A DNA stretch of 19,420 nt from CAKTOF01 sp964523945 (GCA_964523945.1 CAZGBU010000033.1:1-19420), one strand, 5' to 3'. Positions 5,832 through 14,790 are shown, numbered from the stretch's first letter. Program-made: numbers and translations. Notes: generated by a model from the letters alone, not told the origin.

Positions 5832-7493
5832 TCAGACCGCCATGATGACGGGTAAAATCATGGGGCTTCGTTTTGTTTTCTTATAGAGATAGCCGGACAG
5901 GTCGCCCTTGACGGCAGCCTTGATGGCAGCCCAGTCGCTCACATGCTTGTTCCGGCAGTTTTCCAGCGCCTCGAGCGCCACGCGCCGTAGCTCCTCCATC
6001 AGATTTTCAGACTCTTTGACATAGACAAAGCCGCGCGTGATGATCTCAGGTCCGGAGACAATGTCGTCGTTCTCACGCGAAAGGCTGACCGCGACGACGA
6101 TCATGCCGTCTTCTGCCAGATGCTTGCGGTCGCGCAGGACAACCGAGCCGATGTCGCCGACGCCGGATCCGTCTACAAGCACCTTGCCGGCCGGTACGGT
6201 GCCGGTCATCTTGCAGCTGCGGCTGGTCAGTTCAATCACGCGACCGACATCCGCAATCAGGATATTGCGCGGATCAAGCCCCATCAGCTGCGCCAGGCGC
6301 GCATGCGTCCACAGATGGCGCTGCTCGCCGTGCACCGGGATGAAATACTTCGGCCGGACCAGCGCATGGATGATCTTCAGCTCCTCCTGACAGGCATGAC
6401 CGGAGACATGCAAATCGGACATCTTGCTGTTATTGATCACATCGGCACCCTTGCGGTAGAGCTCATTGATGATGTTGCCGACGGCAACCTCGTTGCCCGG
6501 GATGGCCGAAGCGGAAATGATCACCCGGTCGCCGGGCTGAATCTCCACCTGTTTGTGGCCGGAAAACGCCATCCGGTACAATGCCGACATGTTCTCCCCC
6601 TGCGAGCCGGTACAGGCAATCACTACCTTGTTTTTCGGCAGGGACTTGATCGCGCTCAGCTCGACAAGCGTATTCTCGGGCACATCCAGATAGCCCAGCT
6701 CCACGGAGACCTTGATGATATTCTCCATGCTGCGCCCGGTGACGGCAACCTTCCGCCCGTACTTATGCGCAACGGTCAGGATCGACTGAATGCGGTGTGC
6801 GTTGGATGCAAACGTCGTGATGATGATGCGCTGGTCACAGCCGCGGAACAGGCTGTCCATCCCCTCGTAGACAGCGCGTTCAGAGGCCGTGTAGCCCGGC
6901 CGCTCGACGTTTGTCGAGTCACAGAGCATCGCAAGCACGCCTTCGTTGCCCAGCTCACCCAGGCGGGCCAGATCAATCATGCCGCCCTCGGCCGGCGTGG
7001 GATCAATCTTAAAGTCGCCGGTGAACAGCACGGTGCCAACCGGCGTATGGATGGCAAACGCGACGGCGTCTGCAATGGAATGGTTGACGTGGATGAACTC
7101 CACCTCAAAGCAGCCGGCGCGCACCGTCTCGCCGGCCTCGTGGGTGTAGAGCTTTGTCTTCTCGAGCAGGCCGTGCTCCTCCAGCTTGAGCTTGACCAGA
7201 CCGATCGTCAGGCGCGTCGAATGAACCGGCGCCTTGATCTGCTGGAGCACATACGGCAGCGCGCCGATGTGATCCTCGTGTCCGTGCGTCAGGAAAATGC
7301 CGCGCAGTTTGGACTGGTTTTTGATCAGATACGTCACATCCGGAATCACCAGATCCACGCCGTACATGTCGTCCTCCGGGAAGCCCATACCGCAGTCGAT
7401 GACGATGATGTCGTTGCCGTATTCGACCGCCGTAATATTCTTGCCGATCTCATCGAGGCCGCCAAGCGGAATAATTTTCAATTTCTCAGCCAA
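5832..7493 (-). CDS. rnjA: ribonuclease J
   Basis: The protein has 553 residues, full length for RNase J. This metallo-beta-lactamase/beta-CASP nuclease combines endonuclease and 5'-3' exonuclease activity and is central to mRNA decay and rRNA maturation in Firmicutes. The N-terminus KLKIIPLGGLDEIGKN is typical, except that Asp replaces the usual Gly. Metal ligands are visible in HGHEDH (residues 70-75), His138 in HVNHS and Asp160 in TGDFK. The beta-CASP part includes FASNAHRIQS and ACTGSQGENMSAL. PVHGEQRHL holds a further His, and a C-terminal domain follows. The start is TTG at 7493: no ATG fits, and AAGGAG lies 13 bases upstream, a long spacing that suggests modest initiation. If the genome has only one copy it performs the J1 role; a J2 paralog elsewhere cannot be excluded. 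Confidence 0.95.
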   Translation of the reverse strand: MAEKLKIIPLGGLDEIGKNITAVEYGNDIIVIDCGMGFPEDDMYGVDLVIPDVTYLIKNQSKLRGIFLTHGHEDHIGALPYVLQQIKAPVHSTRLTIGLVKLKLEEHGLLEKTKLYTHEAGETVRAGCFEVEFIHVNHSIADAVAFAIHTPVGTVLFTGDFKIDPTPAEGGMIDLARLGELGNEGVLAMLCDSTNVERPGYTASERAVYEGMDSLFRGCDQRIIITTFASNAHRIQSILTVAHKYGRKVAVTGRSMENIIKVSVELGYLDVPENTLVELSAIKSLPKNKVVIACTGSQGENMSALYRMAFSGHKQVEIQPGDRVIISASAIPGNEVAVGNIINELYRKGADVINNSKMSDLHVSGHACQEELKIIHALVRPKYFIPVHGEQRHLWTHARLAQLMGLDPRNILIADVGRVIELTSRSCKMTGTVPAGKVLVDGSGVGDIGSVVLRDRKHLAEDGMIVVAVSLSRENDDIVSGPEIITRGFVYVKESENLMEELRRVALEALENCRNKHVSDWAAIKAAVKGDLSGYLYKKTKRSPMILPVIMAV

Positions 7494-7827
7494 GTTTTGT
7501 TCACAACTCCTTATTCTTCCGCGGAGTGGCCGCTCCGCGCCGCCGCATGGGCGGATGGTATGTTCGTCCGGTTGATCGGACGCATATCATGGACGGTCAG
7601 GCGGCGTCGACAGCGAAACCGCGCATGGCAAAACAGCACACGCGCCCGCGGAAACCGGCCCCGTCTCGCCGGTCTTCGCGGGAGTTCGTCTGCATCTCGA
7701 AACCGCTATTGCCTGGATTGGCCGGACACGCCAGCCAGGGCGAACCAACGCCGGTCCGCCGAATCTATCGCAATGTACTGTCCGTACACAACACACAAAT
7801 CAAAGCCGCTCCGGGCTTTTCCAATAT
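7494..7827 (-). promoter_or_regulatory. long structured 5' leader of rnjA
   Basis: About 330 bases separate the rnjA start from the nearest plausible promoter, and no convincing gene lies between. At least three inverted repeats are present. The first, 7520-7539, has a 7-bp stem just upstream of the AAGGAG at 7507-7512. The second, 7565-7582, has a perfect 6-bp stem with a 6-base loop. The third, 7645-7682, has a 14-base arm matching at 12 positions. I do not recognise a riboswitch or a known small RNA. The leader could serve in control of rnjA, or it could contain a separate small RNA. The remainder of the gene-free stretch, up to 7880, holds the promoter and a short 6-bp hairpin (7803-7819) that might end the upstream acyltransferase transcript. 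Confidence 0.45.
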
Positions 7828-7836
7828 AGTATAGCA
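7828..7836 (-). promoter_or_regulatory. candidate extended -10 promoter for rnjA
   Basis: On the minus strand TGC followed by TATACT (7828-7833) forms an extended -10 element. No good -35 is seen at 16-18 bases. The predicted start is near 7821. Confidence 0.4.
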
Positions 7837-7880
7837 CAGATTCCGCCGGAAGTATACACCGAAAATCCGGCGTGATCGAA

Positions 7881-8894
7881 CTAACTCCTGCGCGGCTGTG
7901 GCAGCCGTTTGCGCAGCCAGCCGCAAATCTTCCCGTACAGCCATGCGGATGGAATGGCCAGCACAATGGCCGCAGCGCTCAGCAGCAGGTTCTTCGCGCC
8001 GGCGGGAAAGCCGACCTGCTGCAAAACATGCAGGATCTTCTCATGCAGCAGGTACAGTTCGAGGGTAAAGCCACCCAGAAACACAAAAAAACGCTCCAAC
8101 TGGCGCGCCACCGGTCGGTCTTTCAGCGCGCCGGTGAGCGCTGCGAGCAAAATCGTCAGCAGCAGCCCCAGCAGTGCGTTGATCAGGCGGGACCACGGCT
8201 TTTCAAAATGCGCCAGATACTTCCATACAAAGAGCGCAGCAAACAGTGCAGCGCACACCGCCATCGTGCCGCGCGGCATGCGGCGGTCGCTGTTCACAGC
8301 CGGCGCGATCAGGCAGCCGAGCAGGAACACCGGCACGCGGGAAACCGCAATCTCCGTGCGCTCATAGCTGACCGGATCGCGTGCGCACCAGATGATATTC
8401 ACAGCGACAAACGCCGCTGTCAGCAGGCCGATCCAGAGCGCGCCGCATTTGGCACACCGCAGCCGATGCAGCAGCGGGTACGCCAGATACAGCACCAGAA
8501 TGCATGCGACGAACCACTCGGTGCGCAGCCCGCGCGTCCAGAAGCTGATCATCGTGACATCTTCCAAAAACGCGCGCCAGCCCGCCCCGCCGAGCAGATC
8601 GTAATACCCGAACCAGAAAACCACGACCGGCAAAAGCGGCAGCACCGTGCGCAGCGCGCGCTTATAGTAAAACCGCCCAACATGCAGATCGGCACACATC
8701 GAACGATGCAGCCCAACTGCCGACAGAACAAGGAAAATCTCCACGCCAATGTTGCCGAATACCTTGATAAAGCGGATGGTGTACTGCGGCGTTGGAATCG
8801 GCGAATGGAACACCATGATCGCAAACATCGCAATACCGAACAGGCAGCCGCGCATGCGGCTGACCTGGCCCAGGCAGAAGCCGGACTGTCTCAT
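7881..8894 (-). CDS. membrane acyltransferase, acyltransferase-3 family
   Basis: The protein has 337 residues and about ten hydrophobic helices. It resembles the acyltransferase-3 (OafA/YrhL) family, which moves acetyl or other acyl groups across the membrane onto surface polysaccharides or peptidoglycan. Supporting sequence is a first helix ending in MVFH (His30, candidate catalytic His), GNIGVEIFLVLSAVGL matching the family's GVxxFFxLSG stretch, and RFYYKRALRTVLPLL matching the basic motif before the next helix. The Arg usually 11 residues before the His is not there: position 19 is Phe, with Arg at 13 and 15. The partner substrate is unknown. The ATG at 8894 follows an AGGAGG site and lies 12 bases after the acetyltransferase stop, so the two genes are probably cotranscribed. 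Confidence 0.75.
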   Translation of the reverse strand: MRQSGFCLGQVSRMRGCLFGIAMFAIMVFHSPIPTPQYTIRFIKVFGNIGVEIFLVLSAVGLHRSMCADLHVGRFYYKRALRTVLPLLPVVVFWFGYYDLLGGAGWRAFLEDVTMISFWTRGLRTEWFVACILVLYLAYPLLHRLRCAKCGALWIGLLTAAFVAVNIIWCARDPVSYERTEIAVSRVPVFLLGCLIAPAVNSDRRMPRGTMAVCAALFAALFVWKYLAHFEKPWSRLINALLGLLLTILLAALTGALKDRPVARQLERFFVFLGGFTLELYLLHEKILHVLQQVGFPAGAKNLLLSAAAIVLAIPSAWLYGKICGWLRKRLPQPRRS

Positions 8895-8906
8895 TCTCTC
8901 CTCCTG

Positions 8907-9431
8907 TCAGCCGTCCAGGCACAGCTCGAACAGCGCCTGCTGCTCGGGGATTACGCCCTGAAGCAGCGCGTCCACCGTGCCTGCATAACGAAAGCCCAGC
9001 TTTTCATACAGCCGCCGGGCAGGCTGATTGCCCGCCCAGGTGTCAAGCCGGACGCAACGGCAGCCGAGTGCACGGGCGCGTTCGGCTGCGAAACGCACCA
9101 TCTGCCCGCCATAGCCGCGGCCGGCACAGTCCGGCCGGACGCACAGCGTGTGCACGACCAGCGCCTGCCCGTCTTCTGCAGCGCATGCCCACTGGCCGCC
9201 GGCGTACTCCGGCATCTGGAAGTGGTTGAGGATCATGCTCGCACATACATCGCCATCGTTCTCCAAAACAAAGAGCGTCCCGGTGGCAAGCGCCTGTGCC
9301 GCCGTATCCCGGGTTGGATAGAGACCCTCGGACCAGTTGGTCGTCGTGCCATGCTCACGCTCGTGCGCAAACAGGGCCAGATAGCCCTGCTCCACTGCGT
9401 CGAGATCATCCGCACACGCAATCCGGATCAT
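8907..9431 (-). CDS. GNAT family N-acetyltransferase
   Basis: The protein has 174 residues, single-domain and cytoplasmic. It carries the GNAT fold signature: an N-terminal IRIACADDLDAVEQGY typical of the first strand and helix, the strand ALVVHTLCVRPDCAGRGYGGQMV containing the acetyl-CoA pyrophosphate loop (GRGYGG, with Ala where Gln/Arg is common), and the C-terminal NQPARRLYEKLGFRYAG, the standard last helix and strand. The acceptor cannot be predicted. The ATG at 9431 is preceded by AAGG about 10-13 bases upstream, and a good promoter lies beyond. It is the first gene of a two-gene operon with the membrane acyltransferase. A shared role in surface or small-molecule acylation is possible but is only inferred from adjacency. 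Confidence 0.85.
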   Translation of the reverse strand: MIRIACADDLDAVEQGYLALFAHEREHGTTTNWSEGLYPTRDTAAQALATGTLFVLENDGDVCASMILNHFQMPEYAGGQWACAAEDGQALVVHTLCVRPDCAGRGYGGQMVRFAAERARALGCRCVRLDTWAGNQPARRLYEKLGFRYAGTVDALLQGVIPEQQALFELCLDG

Positions 9432-9482
9432 AAGCCGCCGCCTTTCTGCCTGCCGCCGCAGCAGGCACCATAAAGTAAGGCG

Positions 9483-9511
9483 ATTTTACCACAACTGACG
9501 CCGATTCGCAA
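9483..9511 (-). promoter_or_regulatory. promoter of the GNAT-acyltransferase operon
   Basis: On the minus strand TTGCGA (9506-9511) and TAAAAT (9483-9488) are exactly 17 bases apart. The leader to the ATG at 9431 is about 45 bases and GC-rich. It is divergent from the gdpP promoter. Confidence 0.65.
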
Positions 9512-9570
9512 TGGTTTTGAACACGCCGGCAAAAATCGTCCCTGCCGCGCAAATCGAAAGCGCTTTGGAA

Positions 9571-9599
9571 TTGCAAAACACGAAATTTCCTGATATAAT
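9571..9599 (+). promoter_or_regulatory. promoter of the gdpP-rplI-dnaB-tilS-hpt-ftsH run
   Basis: TTGCAA (9571-9576) and a perfect TATAAT (9594-9599) are 17 bases apart, with TG at 9591-9592 giving an extended -10. The predicted start is near 9606, about 43 bases before the GTG start. No second promoter of this quality was seen between the six genes, so it may drive all of them. Confidence 0.85.
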
Positions 9600-9648
9600 G
9601 TTTTGACTTGGTTTTTATTGTGTGAGAGTGGCAAAAGGAGAATGAAGC

Positions 9649-11640
9649 GTGAACAAAAAACTGACCCGGATGCTCGAGCCGAGCATGGCGATCTATTTCG
9701 TCGTGATGCTGCTGTTTGCAGCTGCCGCGCTCGTCTGGCAGTGGGAGATGACCTGGCTGGCCGCCGGCGAGGCGGGGCTGACCGTGCTGCTGTTCATCAT
9801 CTACCGCATGACCAGCGTGCGCCGCAAAAAGGCCATTCTCCGATACATTCAGTCGACAACATCCGAGGCCGGAACCGCTGCCGGCGATACGGTCAACATG
9901 CCGCTTCCGATGATGGTTGTCAGCATGCGCTCAGGCGAGATCATCTGGGGCAACCACCTGTTCACGCAGCTGACCGGCTGCGGCGACGAGCTGTTCAACA
10001 AAAAAATGCAGGATGTGTTTCCGCAGCTTTCGATCATCTGGCTGGTAGAGGGAAAATCCGAGTCGCCCGACGAGCCGGTCTACAACGGCCGGCGCTATCG
10101 GGTATTCGGCAATCTGGTCCGCTCCGACGATGGCGGCAAGCCGCTGATGCTCGCGTCGATTTACTTTGTCGACATGACCGACCTGCTCAATGCGCGCGAC
10201 GAGTACGTCCGCTCGCGCCCGATCGTTTCGATCATTTTGATTGACAATTACGACGAGCTGACCAACAACCTCACTGACAACAACGTCTCCACGCTCAACG
10301 CTGCCATCGACGTGCGCATCAACGAGTGGGCCGACGGCCACGGCGGCCTGCTGCGCAAAGTCGAGCGGAACCGGTACATTTTCATCTTCGAAAGCCGGTA
10401 CCTGCAATCGTTTGTCGACGCAAAATTCTCGCTGCTCGACGCAATCCGTACCGTCATCAACCCATCCGGCATTGCTGCGACGATCAGCCTGGGCATCGGG
10501 CGCGACGGCGCGACATTCCAGGAGAACTACGACTTCGCCGCGCTCGCCATCGAGACGGCGCTTGCCCGTGGCGGCGACCAGGCCGTCATCAAAAACCGCT
10601 ACAACTTTACGTTCTACGGCGGGCGCGCCAAAGAGACCGAGCGGCGCACCAAGGTCAAATCCCGCGTCATGGCCAACTCGCTGTGCGAGCTGATCGTGCA
10701 GTCGTCTCATGTGTTCGTCATGGGGCACAAAAACGCCGATCTTGACGCCGTCGGCGCCGCCGTCGGCATCGCCTGCATCTGCCGCAAAAAGGGCAAGCAG
10801 GCACACATCGTCATCGACCAGCAGAAAAACGTGGCCAAGCCGCTGATTGCGCGGCTGCGCGCCACGCCGGAATACGCCGACAGCTTCATGTCTGTGCAGG
10901 ACGCGCTGCTGCTGGCCGACGCACGCAGCCTGCTCGTTGTCGTCGACACAAACCGGCCGGACCAGGTCGAGTCGATCGAACTGCTTGAATCGCTCAGCCG
11001 CACCGTCATTGTCGACCATCACCGTCGCGCGGCTGATTTCATCGAGCAGGTTGTGCTCAACCTGCATGAGCCGTTCGCCTCATCAGCCTCCGAGCTGGTC
11101 ACAGAGCTGCTGCAATATTCGGTTGAGACGCGGGATATTCTGCCCATTGACGCCGAGTCGCTGCTGGCCGGCATCGTGCTCGACACGAAGAACTTCTCCG
11201 TCCGCACGGGCGGACGGACATTTGAGGCCGCCGCTTTTCTGCGCCGCGCCGGCGCGGACACGGTCAGCGTCAAGATGCTCTTCCAAAACGATCTCGACAG
11301 CACGCTCGCCCGCTATCAAATCCTCCAGGCAGCCAAGCACCACCGCGGCGAGATCGCGATTGCGGCGCTCGACTATACCTGCAACCGCACCGTGGCGGCG
11401 CAGGCAGCCGATGAGCTGCTCAACATTGCAGGCATCCTGACCTCGTTCGTCCTCTACCCCGATGGCGACCGCGTCATCATCTCGGCGCGTTCGATCGGCG
11501 ACGCAAACGTGCAGGTCATCCTCGAGCCGCTCGGCGGCGGCGGAAATGCCGCCACAGCCGGTGCGCAGGTACCCGACTGTTCCGTGCGCGAGGCCCTCAC
11601 CCGCCTGGTGGAGTCCATTGACAAATTTTATGAGGAGTGA
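9649..11640 (+). CDS. gdpP: cyclic-di-AMP phosphodiesterase GdpP
   Basis: The protein has 663 residues with the full GdpP (YybT) architecture. Two N-terminal membrane helices (about 12-30 and 36-52) are followed by a PAS domain (about 80-155). A degenerate GGDEF domain (about 185-310) comes next, in which the GGDEF signature is absent. The DHH/DHHA1 phosphodiesterase domain completes it. Catalytic metal ligands are visible: MGHKNADLDAVG (His360, Asp364, Asp366), VVDTN (Asp433) and VDHH (Asp456, His457, His458). The enzyme hydrolyses c-di-AMP to pApA, thereby affecting osmolyte and K+ uptake and wall stress. The start is GTG at 9649 with AAAGGAG 8 bases upstream. The stop is 6 bases before rplI. 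Confidence 0.95.
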   Translation: MNKKLTRMLEPSMAIYFVVMLLFAAAALVWQWEMTWLAAGEAGLTVLLFIIYRMTSVRRKKAILRYIQSTTSEAGTAAGDTVNMPLPMMVVSMRSGEIIWGNHLFTQLTGCGDELFNKKMQDVFPQLSIIWLVEGKSESPDEPVYNGRRYRVFGNLVRSDDGGKPLMLASIYFVDMTDLLNARDEYVRSRPIVSIILIDNYDELTNNLTDNNVSTLNAAIDVRINEWADGHGGLLRKVERNRYIFIFESRYLQSFVDAKFSLLDAIRTVINPSGIAATISLGIGRDGATFQENYDFAALAIETALARGGDQAVIKNRYNFTFYGGRAKETERRTKVKSRVMANSLCELIVQSSHVFVMGHKNADLDAVGAAVGIACICRKKGKQAHIVIDQQKNVAKPLIARLRATPEYADSFMSVQDALLLADARSLLVVVDTNRPDQVESIELLESLSRTVIVDHHRRAADFIEQVVLNLHEPFASSASELVTELLQYSVETRDILPIDAESLLAGIVLDTKNFSVRTGGRTFEAAAFLRRAGADTVSVKMLFQNDLDSTLARYQILQAAKHHRGEIAIAALDYTCNRTVAAQAADELLNIAGILTSFVLYPDGDRVIISARSIGDANVQVILEPLGGGGNAATAGAQVPDCSVREALTRLVESIDKFYEE

Positions 11641-11646
11641 TCCAGT

Positions 11647-12093
11647 ATGAAAGTAATCCTGCAGCAGGATATCAAGGGCAAGGGCAAAAAAGGCCAGCTC
11701 ATTGAAGTCTCCGACGGCTATGGCCGCAACTATCTTCTGCCGCGCAAGCTCGCCGTCGAAGCGACGGCTGATAACCTGAACACCATGCGCATGAACGACA
11801 AGGCGCTTGCGGAAAAACAGGCACGCGAAAAGGCAGAAGCGATGGAACTGCGTGATTTTCTCAAGGAGACAACCGTTGTCGTCAAGGCCAAGGGCGGCGG
11901 CGCCGGCCGGCTGTTCGGCTCGATCACCTCGGCCGAGATTGCGCAGGCGCTCAGTGAGCAGTGCGGCAAACAGATCGACAAGCGTAAGATCGTTCTGGCC
12001 GATACAATCAAGACAACCGGTCAGTATACCGTTAAGATCAAGCTCGGCTATGAGATCACGGCCGACCTGAACCTGCGCGTCGAGGAGCTGTAA
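11647..12093 (+). CDS. rplI: 50S ribosomal protein L9
   Basis: The protein has 148 residues, the normal length for L9. The N-terminal rRNA-binding domain begins MKVILQQDIKGKGKKG and includes SDGYGRNYLLPRKLA. A long connecting helix (about 45-75) leads to the C-terminal domain with GRLFGSITSAEIAQAL and IKTTGQYTVKIKL. L9 binds 23S rRNA at the base of the L1 stalk and helps maintain the reading frame. The ATG is preceded by GAGGAG that overlaps the end of gdpP, so expression is probably coupled. The gdpP-rplI-dnaB order is conserved in many Firmicutes. Confidence 0.97.
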   Translation: MKVILQQDIKGKGKKGQLIEVSDGYGRNYLLPRKLAVEATADNLNTMRMNDKALAEKQAREKAEAMELRDFLKETTVVVKAKGGGAGRLFGSITSAEIAQALSEQCGKQIDKRKIVLADTIKTTGQYTVKIKLGYEITADLNLRVEEL

Positions 12094-12125
12094 TCCTCAC
12101 GCACCCCGGAAAGGAGGAATTCCGC

Positions 12126-13463
12126 ATGGACGAGCTGCTGCAGCGGCAGACGCCGCACTCGCTCGAGGCTGAGCAGTCTGTGCTCGGCGCTATGCTCATC
12201 GACAGCCGCTGTGTCAGCGATGTGATCGGCATGCTCTCGCCGGAGGATTTTTATCTCCAGCAAAACCGCGAGATTTACGAGACGATCTACTCCATGTTTA
12301 ATTTCTCCGAAGTGATCGACCCAATTACCGTGCTCGATAAGATGAAAGAGCGCGGCGTATACAACGAACAGTCGTCGGTTGACTATGTGATGCAGCTCAT
12401 GGAGATCACGCCGACCGCCGCCAACGTCAAGCAGTATGCCACCATCGTCCGCGACAAGGCGCTGCTGCGTGCGATCGCACAGGCAGCAACGGAGATCAAT
12501 GAAACCGTCTACGAGGGTGTCGGCTCGGCCGAACAGATCCTAGAGGCCGCAGAGAAAAAGGTCTACGCACTGCGCAAAGGGCAGGGGCGGCAGGATCTGG
12601 AGCACATCGGCACCGTTCTTCTGAGCGTATTCGACCGGCTCAAGGAGCTTTCGCGCTCCGGCAGCGACATTGCCGGCCTTTCGACCGGTCTGGCTGATCT
12701 CGACCGGAAGATCAATGGTCTGAACGGCTCTGACCTCATTCTGATCGCAGCGCGCCCTGGTATGGGTAAAACGTCAATGGCGCTGAACATCACGCTCAAC
12801 GTCGCCAAAAAAACGGGCAAGGCAGTCGCGTTCTTCTCGCTGGAGATGTCGCGCGAGCAGCTTGCAATGCGCCTGCTGTCCAACGAGAGCTTTGTTGACA
12901 ATCAGAAGCTTGCCACCGGCAATCTGACCGAAGAGGAGTGGAGCAAAATCGGCATCGCCGCCTCCGCCCTCTCCCAGACAGACATCCGCGTCGATGACAA
13001 TCCGGCCACCACTGTGGCCGAGATGAACGCCAAGTGCCGCCGGATTGAAAACCTTGGCCTGGTTGTCATCGACTATCTCCAGCTGATGACGACGGCCGGC
13101 AACGGCCGCCAACCCGAAAACCGCGTGCTCGCCGTCGGCGAGATGTCGCGCGCGATGAAAATCATGGCCAAAGAGCTCAACGTCCCCGTCGTGTGCCTGA
13201 GCCAGCTCTCGCGTGCCAATGAGAGCCGCAGCGACAAGCGCCCGATTCTGTCGGACCTGCGCGAGTCCGGTGCCATCGAGCAGGACGCCGACGAGGTCAT
13301 TTTCCTCTACCGCGACGACTATTACAACGAAGATACCGAGGACAAAAATGTGGCCGAGGCCATCGTCGCCAAAAACCGCCACGGCGAAACCGGCACCGTC
13401 CGTCTGCAGTGGCTGCCGCAGTACACAACGTTCTCCGATCGGGAGTGGAAGCATGACGAATGA
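12126..13463 (+). CDS. dnaB: replicative DNA helicase DnaB
   Basis: The protein has 445 residues, full length for the hexameric replicative helicase that unwinds DNA ahead of the fork (called dnaC in Bacillus). The N-terminal domain begins TPHSLEAEQSVLGAMLID and contains QQNREIYETI. The RecA-like motor has Walker A ARPGMGKTS (Lys215), then FFSLEMS, a Walker B region LVVIDYLQLM, CLSQLSR and SDLRESGAIEQDADEV, all standard motifs. No intein is present. An AAAGGAGG lies 9 bases before the ATG. The stop TGA lies inside the first codons of tilS (11-base overlap), so the two genes are coupled. Confidence 0.97.
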   Translation: MDELLQRQTPHSLEAEQSVLGAMLIDSRCVSDVIGMLSPEDFYLQQNREIYETIYSMFNFSEVIDPITVLDKMKERGVYNEQSSVDYVMQLMEITPTAANVKQYATIVRDKALLRAIAQAATEINETVYEGVGSAEQILEAAEKKVYALRKGQGRQDLEHIGTVLLSVFDRLKELSRSGSDIAGLSTGLADLDRKINGLNGSDLILIAARPGMGKTSMALNITLNVAKKTGKAVAFFSLEMSREQLAMRLLSNESFVDNQKLATGNLTEEEWSKIGIAASALSQTDIRVDDNPATTVAEMNAKCRRIENLGLVVIDYLQLMTTAGNGRQPENRVLAVGEMSRAMKIMAKELNVPVVCLSQLSRANESRSDKRPILSDLRESGAIEQDADEVIFLYRDDYYNEDTEDKNVAEAIVAKNRHGETGTVRLQWLPQYTTFSDREWKHDE

Positions 13464-14790
13464 ACTGCGCAGGGCTTTGGCTGCGCATCTGCCCCGCGGC
13501 GCGCATGCCGTATGCGCCGTCTCGGGTGGTCCGGACTCGATGGCGTTGCTATGCCTTGCACACGCAACCGCCGGCGCGCTGGGCATCCGCGTGACGTGCG
13601 CGCATTTTAACCACGGGCTGCGGGCAGCGGAGTCCGATGGCGACGAAGCATTCGTCCGCGAACAGTGCGCCGCCCGGGGAATCGCATTCTGTTCCGGCCG
13701 TGCCGATATACGGGCTGCACGCGCGCCCGGAGAGAGCCTGGAGGCCGCCGCGCGCCGGCTGCGCTACGCATTTCTGCTGTCCGTTGACCCGGACGCATTC
13801 GTGCTGACGGCGCATACGGCCGACGACAATCTCGAGACTGTGCTGATGCATCTGATCCGCGGCGCGTCGCTGCGCGGCCTGGCCGGCATCCCGCCCGTCC
13901 GCGGACGAATCGTGCGTCCGCTGCTGGGCATCACGCGCGCGCAGATCCTGGACTATCTGACCCGGGAGAAGATTCCCTATCGAATCGACTCCTCCAATGA
14001 ATTGGACGCATTTTTGCGCAATCGGCTGCGGCATCATGTCGTGCCGCAGCTTGCTGCGGAGAATCCGTCCATTGCCGTTCGCGTGCAGGAAGCATCTGCA
14101 CGACTGCGCGCAGAGGACGAGCTGCTCGACACGCTCGCTTTGCAGGCGCTCTCGTCTGCCCGCCGCGGCGATGCGCTCTCCTGTACGGTGCTCCGCAGCC
14201 ACCCAGTCGCCCTGCGGCGGCGGGCCGTCCGGCTGTTTCTGCTGGCATGCGGCGTGTCCGAGCTGTCGGCCCGGCAGATTGAGGCCGTCTGTGCACTGGC
14301 AGACTCCCCCCATCCGGCGGCAGAGGTTGACCTGTGCAGCGGCTTTCGCGCAGCGCGCGAATATGACCTGCTGCGCGTGCAGTGCGGCGACATCCCGGAT
14401 GGGTTCGTGCCGACGCAGCTCCGCATCCCAGGGCGCACCGCGCTGCCCGGCGCCGGTATGACCGTTGTCTGCCGGCTGGCACAGGCGCACCAAATCGACG
14501 ATATTCCCTGTGATTTCGCGGTACACTATACCGGCGGCACCATCACGGCGCGGCCACGCCGGTCCGGCGACACGCTGCGGCTGGCCGGCGGGCGGCGCTC
14601 GTTGAAAAAACTGATGATCGACCGGAAGATACCGGCAGTTCAGCGCAGCCGGGTTCCCGTGTTCTGTGATGCAGGCGGCATTCTGGCCGTCGCCGGGATT
14701 GGCGCGGATGTGTCGCGCCTGCCGCGCGCCGGCGAGCCGGCGCTGTATATCCAACTGGAAAAGGAGGCGTCCTGCCATGAGCCTGCATGA
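13453..14790 (+). CDS. tilS: tRNA(Ile)-lysidine synthetase TilS
   Basis: The protein has 445 residues. The ATP pyrophosphatase P-loop SGGPDSMALL is at residues 24-33, followed by CAHFNHGLR, ARRLRYAFL and LTAHTADDNLETVLMHLIRG, all diagnostic of TilS. The C-terminal substrate-binding domain is present: RPRRSGDTLRLAGGRRSLKK followed by LMIDRKIPAVQRSRVPVF. TilS attaches lysine to C34 of the CAU-anticodon tRNA so that it reads AUA as isoleucine; it is essential in most bacteria. The ATG at 13453 is set by GGAG 7 bases upstream within the dnaB end. The stop overlaps the start of hpt by 14 bases. Confidence 0.95.
   Translation: MTNELRRALAAHLPRGAHAVCAVSGGPDSMALLCLAHATAGALGIRVTCAHFNHGLRAAESDGDEAFVREQCAARGIAFCSGRADIRAARAPGESLEAAARRLRYAFLLSVDPDAFVLTAHTADDNLETVLMHLIRGASLRGLAGIPPVRGRIVRPLLGITRAQILDYLTREKIPYRIDSSNELDAFLRNRLRHHVVPQLAAENPSIAVRVQEASARLRAEDELLDTLALQALSSARRGDALSCTVLRSHPVALRRRAVRLFLLACGVSELSARQIEAVCALADSPHPAAEVDLCSGFRAAREYDLLRVQCGDIPDGFVPTQLRIPGRTALPGAGMTVVCRLAQAHQIDDIPCDFAVHYTGGTITARPRRSGDTLRLAGGRRSLKKLMIDRKIPAVQRSRVPVFCDAGGILAVAGIGADVSRLPRAGEPALYIQLEKEASCHEPA

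Noticed and set aside
6120..7829. 569-residue plus-strand ORF opposite RNase J
   Set aside because: It lies antisense to a full-length rnjA with intact motifs. GC-rich coding sequence leaves long open frames on the opposite strand, and its composition (many His, Arg and Gln) is typical of such shadows.
7872..9473. 533-residue plus-strand ORF opposite the acyltransferase and GNAT genes
   Set aside because: Antisense to two genes with recognisable motifs and ribosome sites; the Gln/Arg/His-rich translation matches no family I know.
9931..11067. 378-residue minus-strand ORF opposite gdpP
   Set aside because: Shadow of gdpP, rich in Val, Asp and Gln, with no family resemblance.
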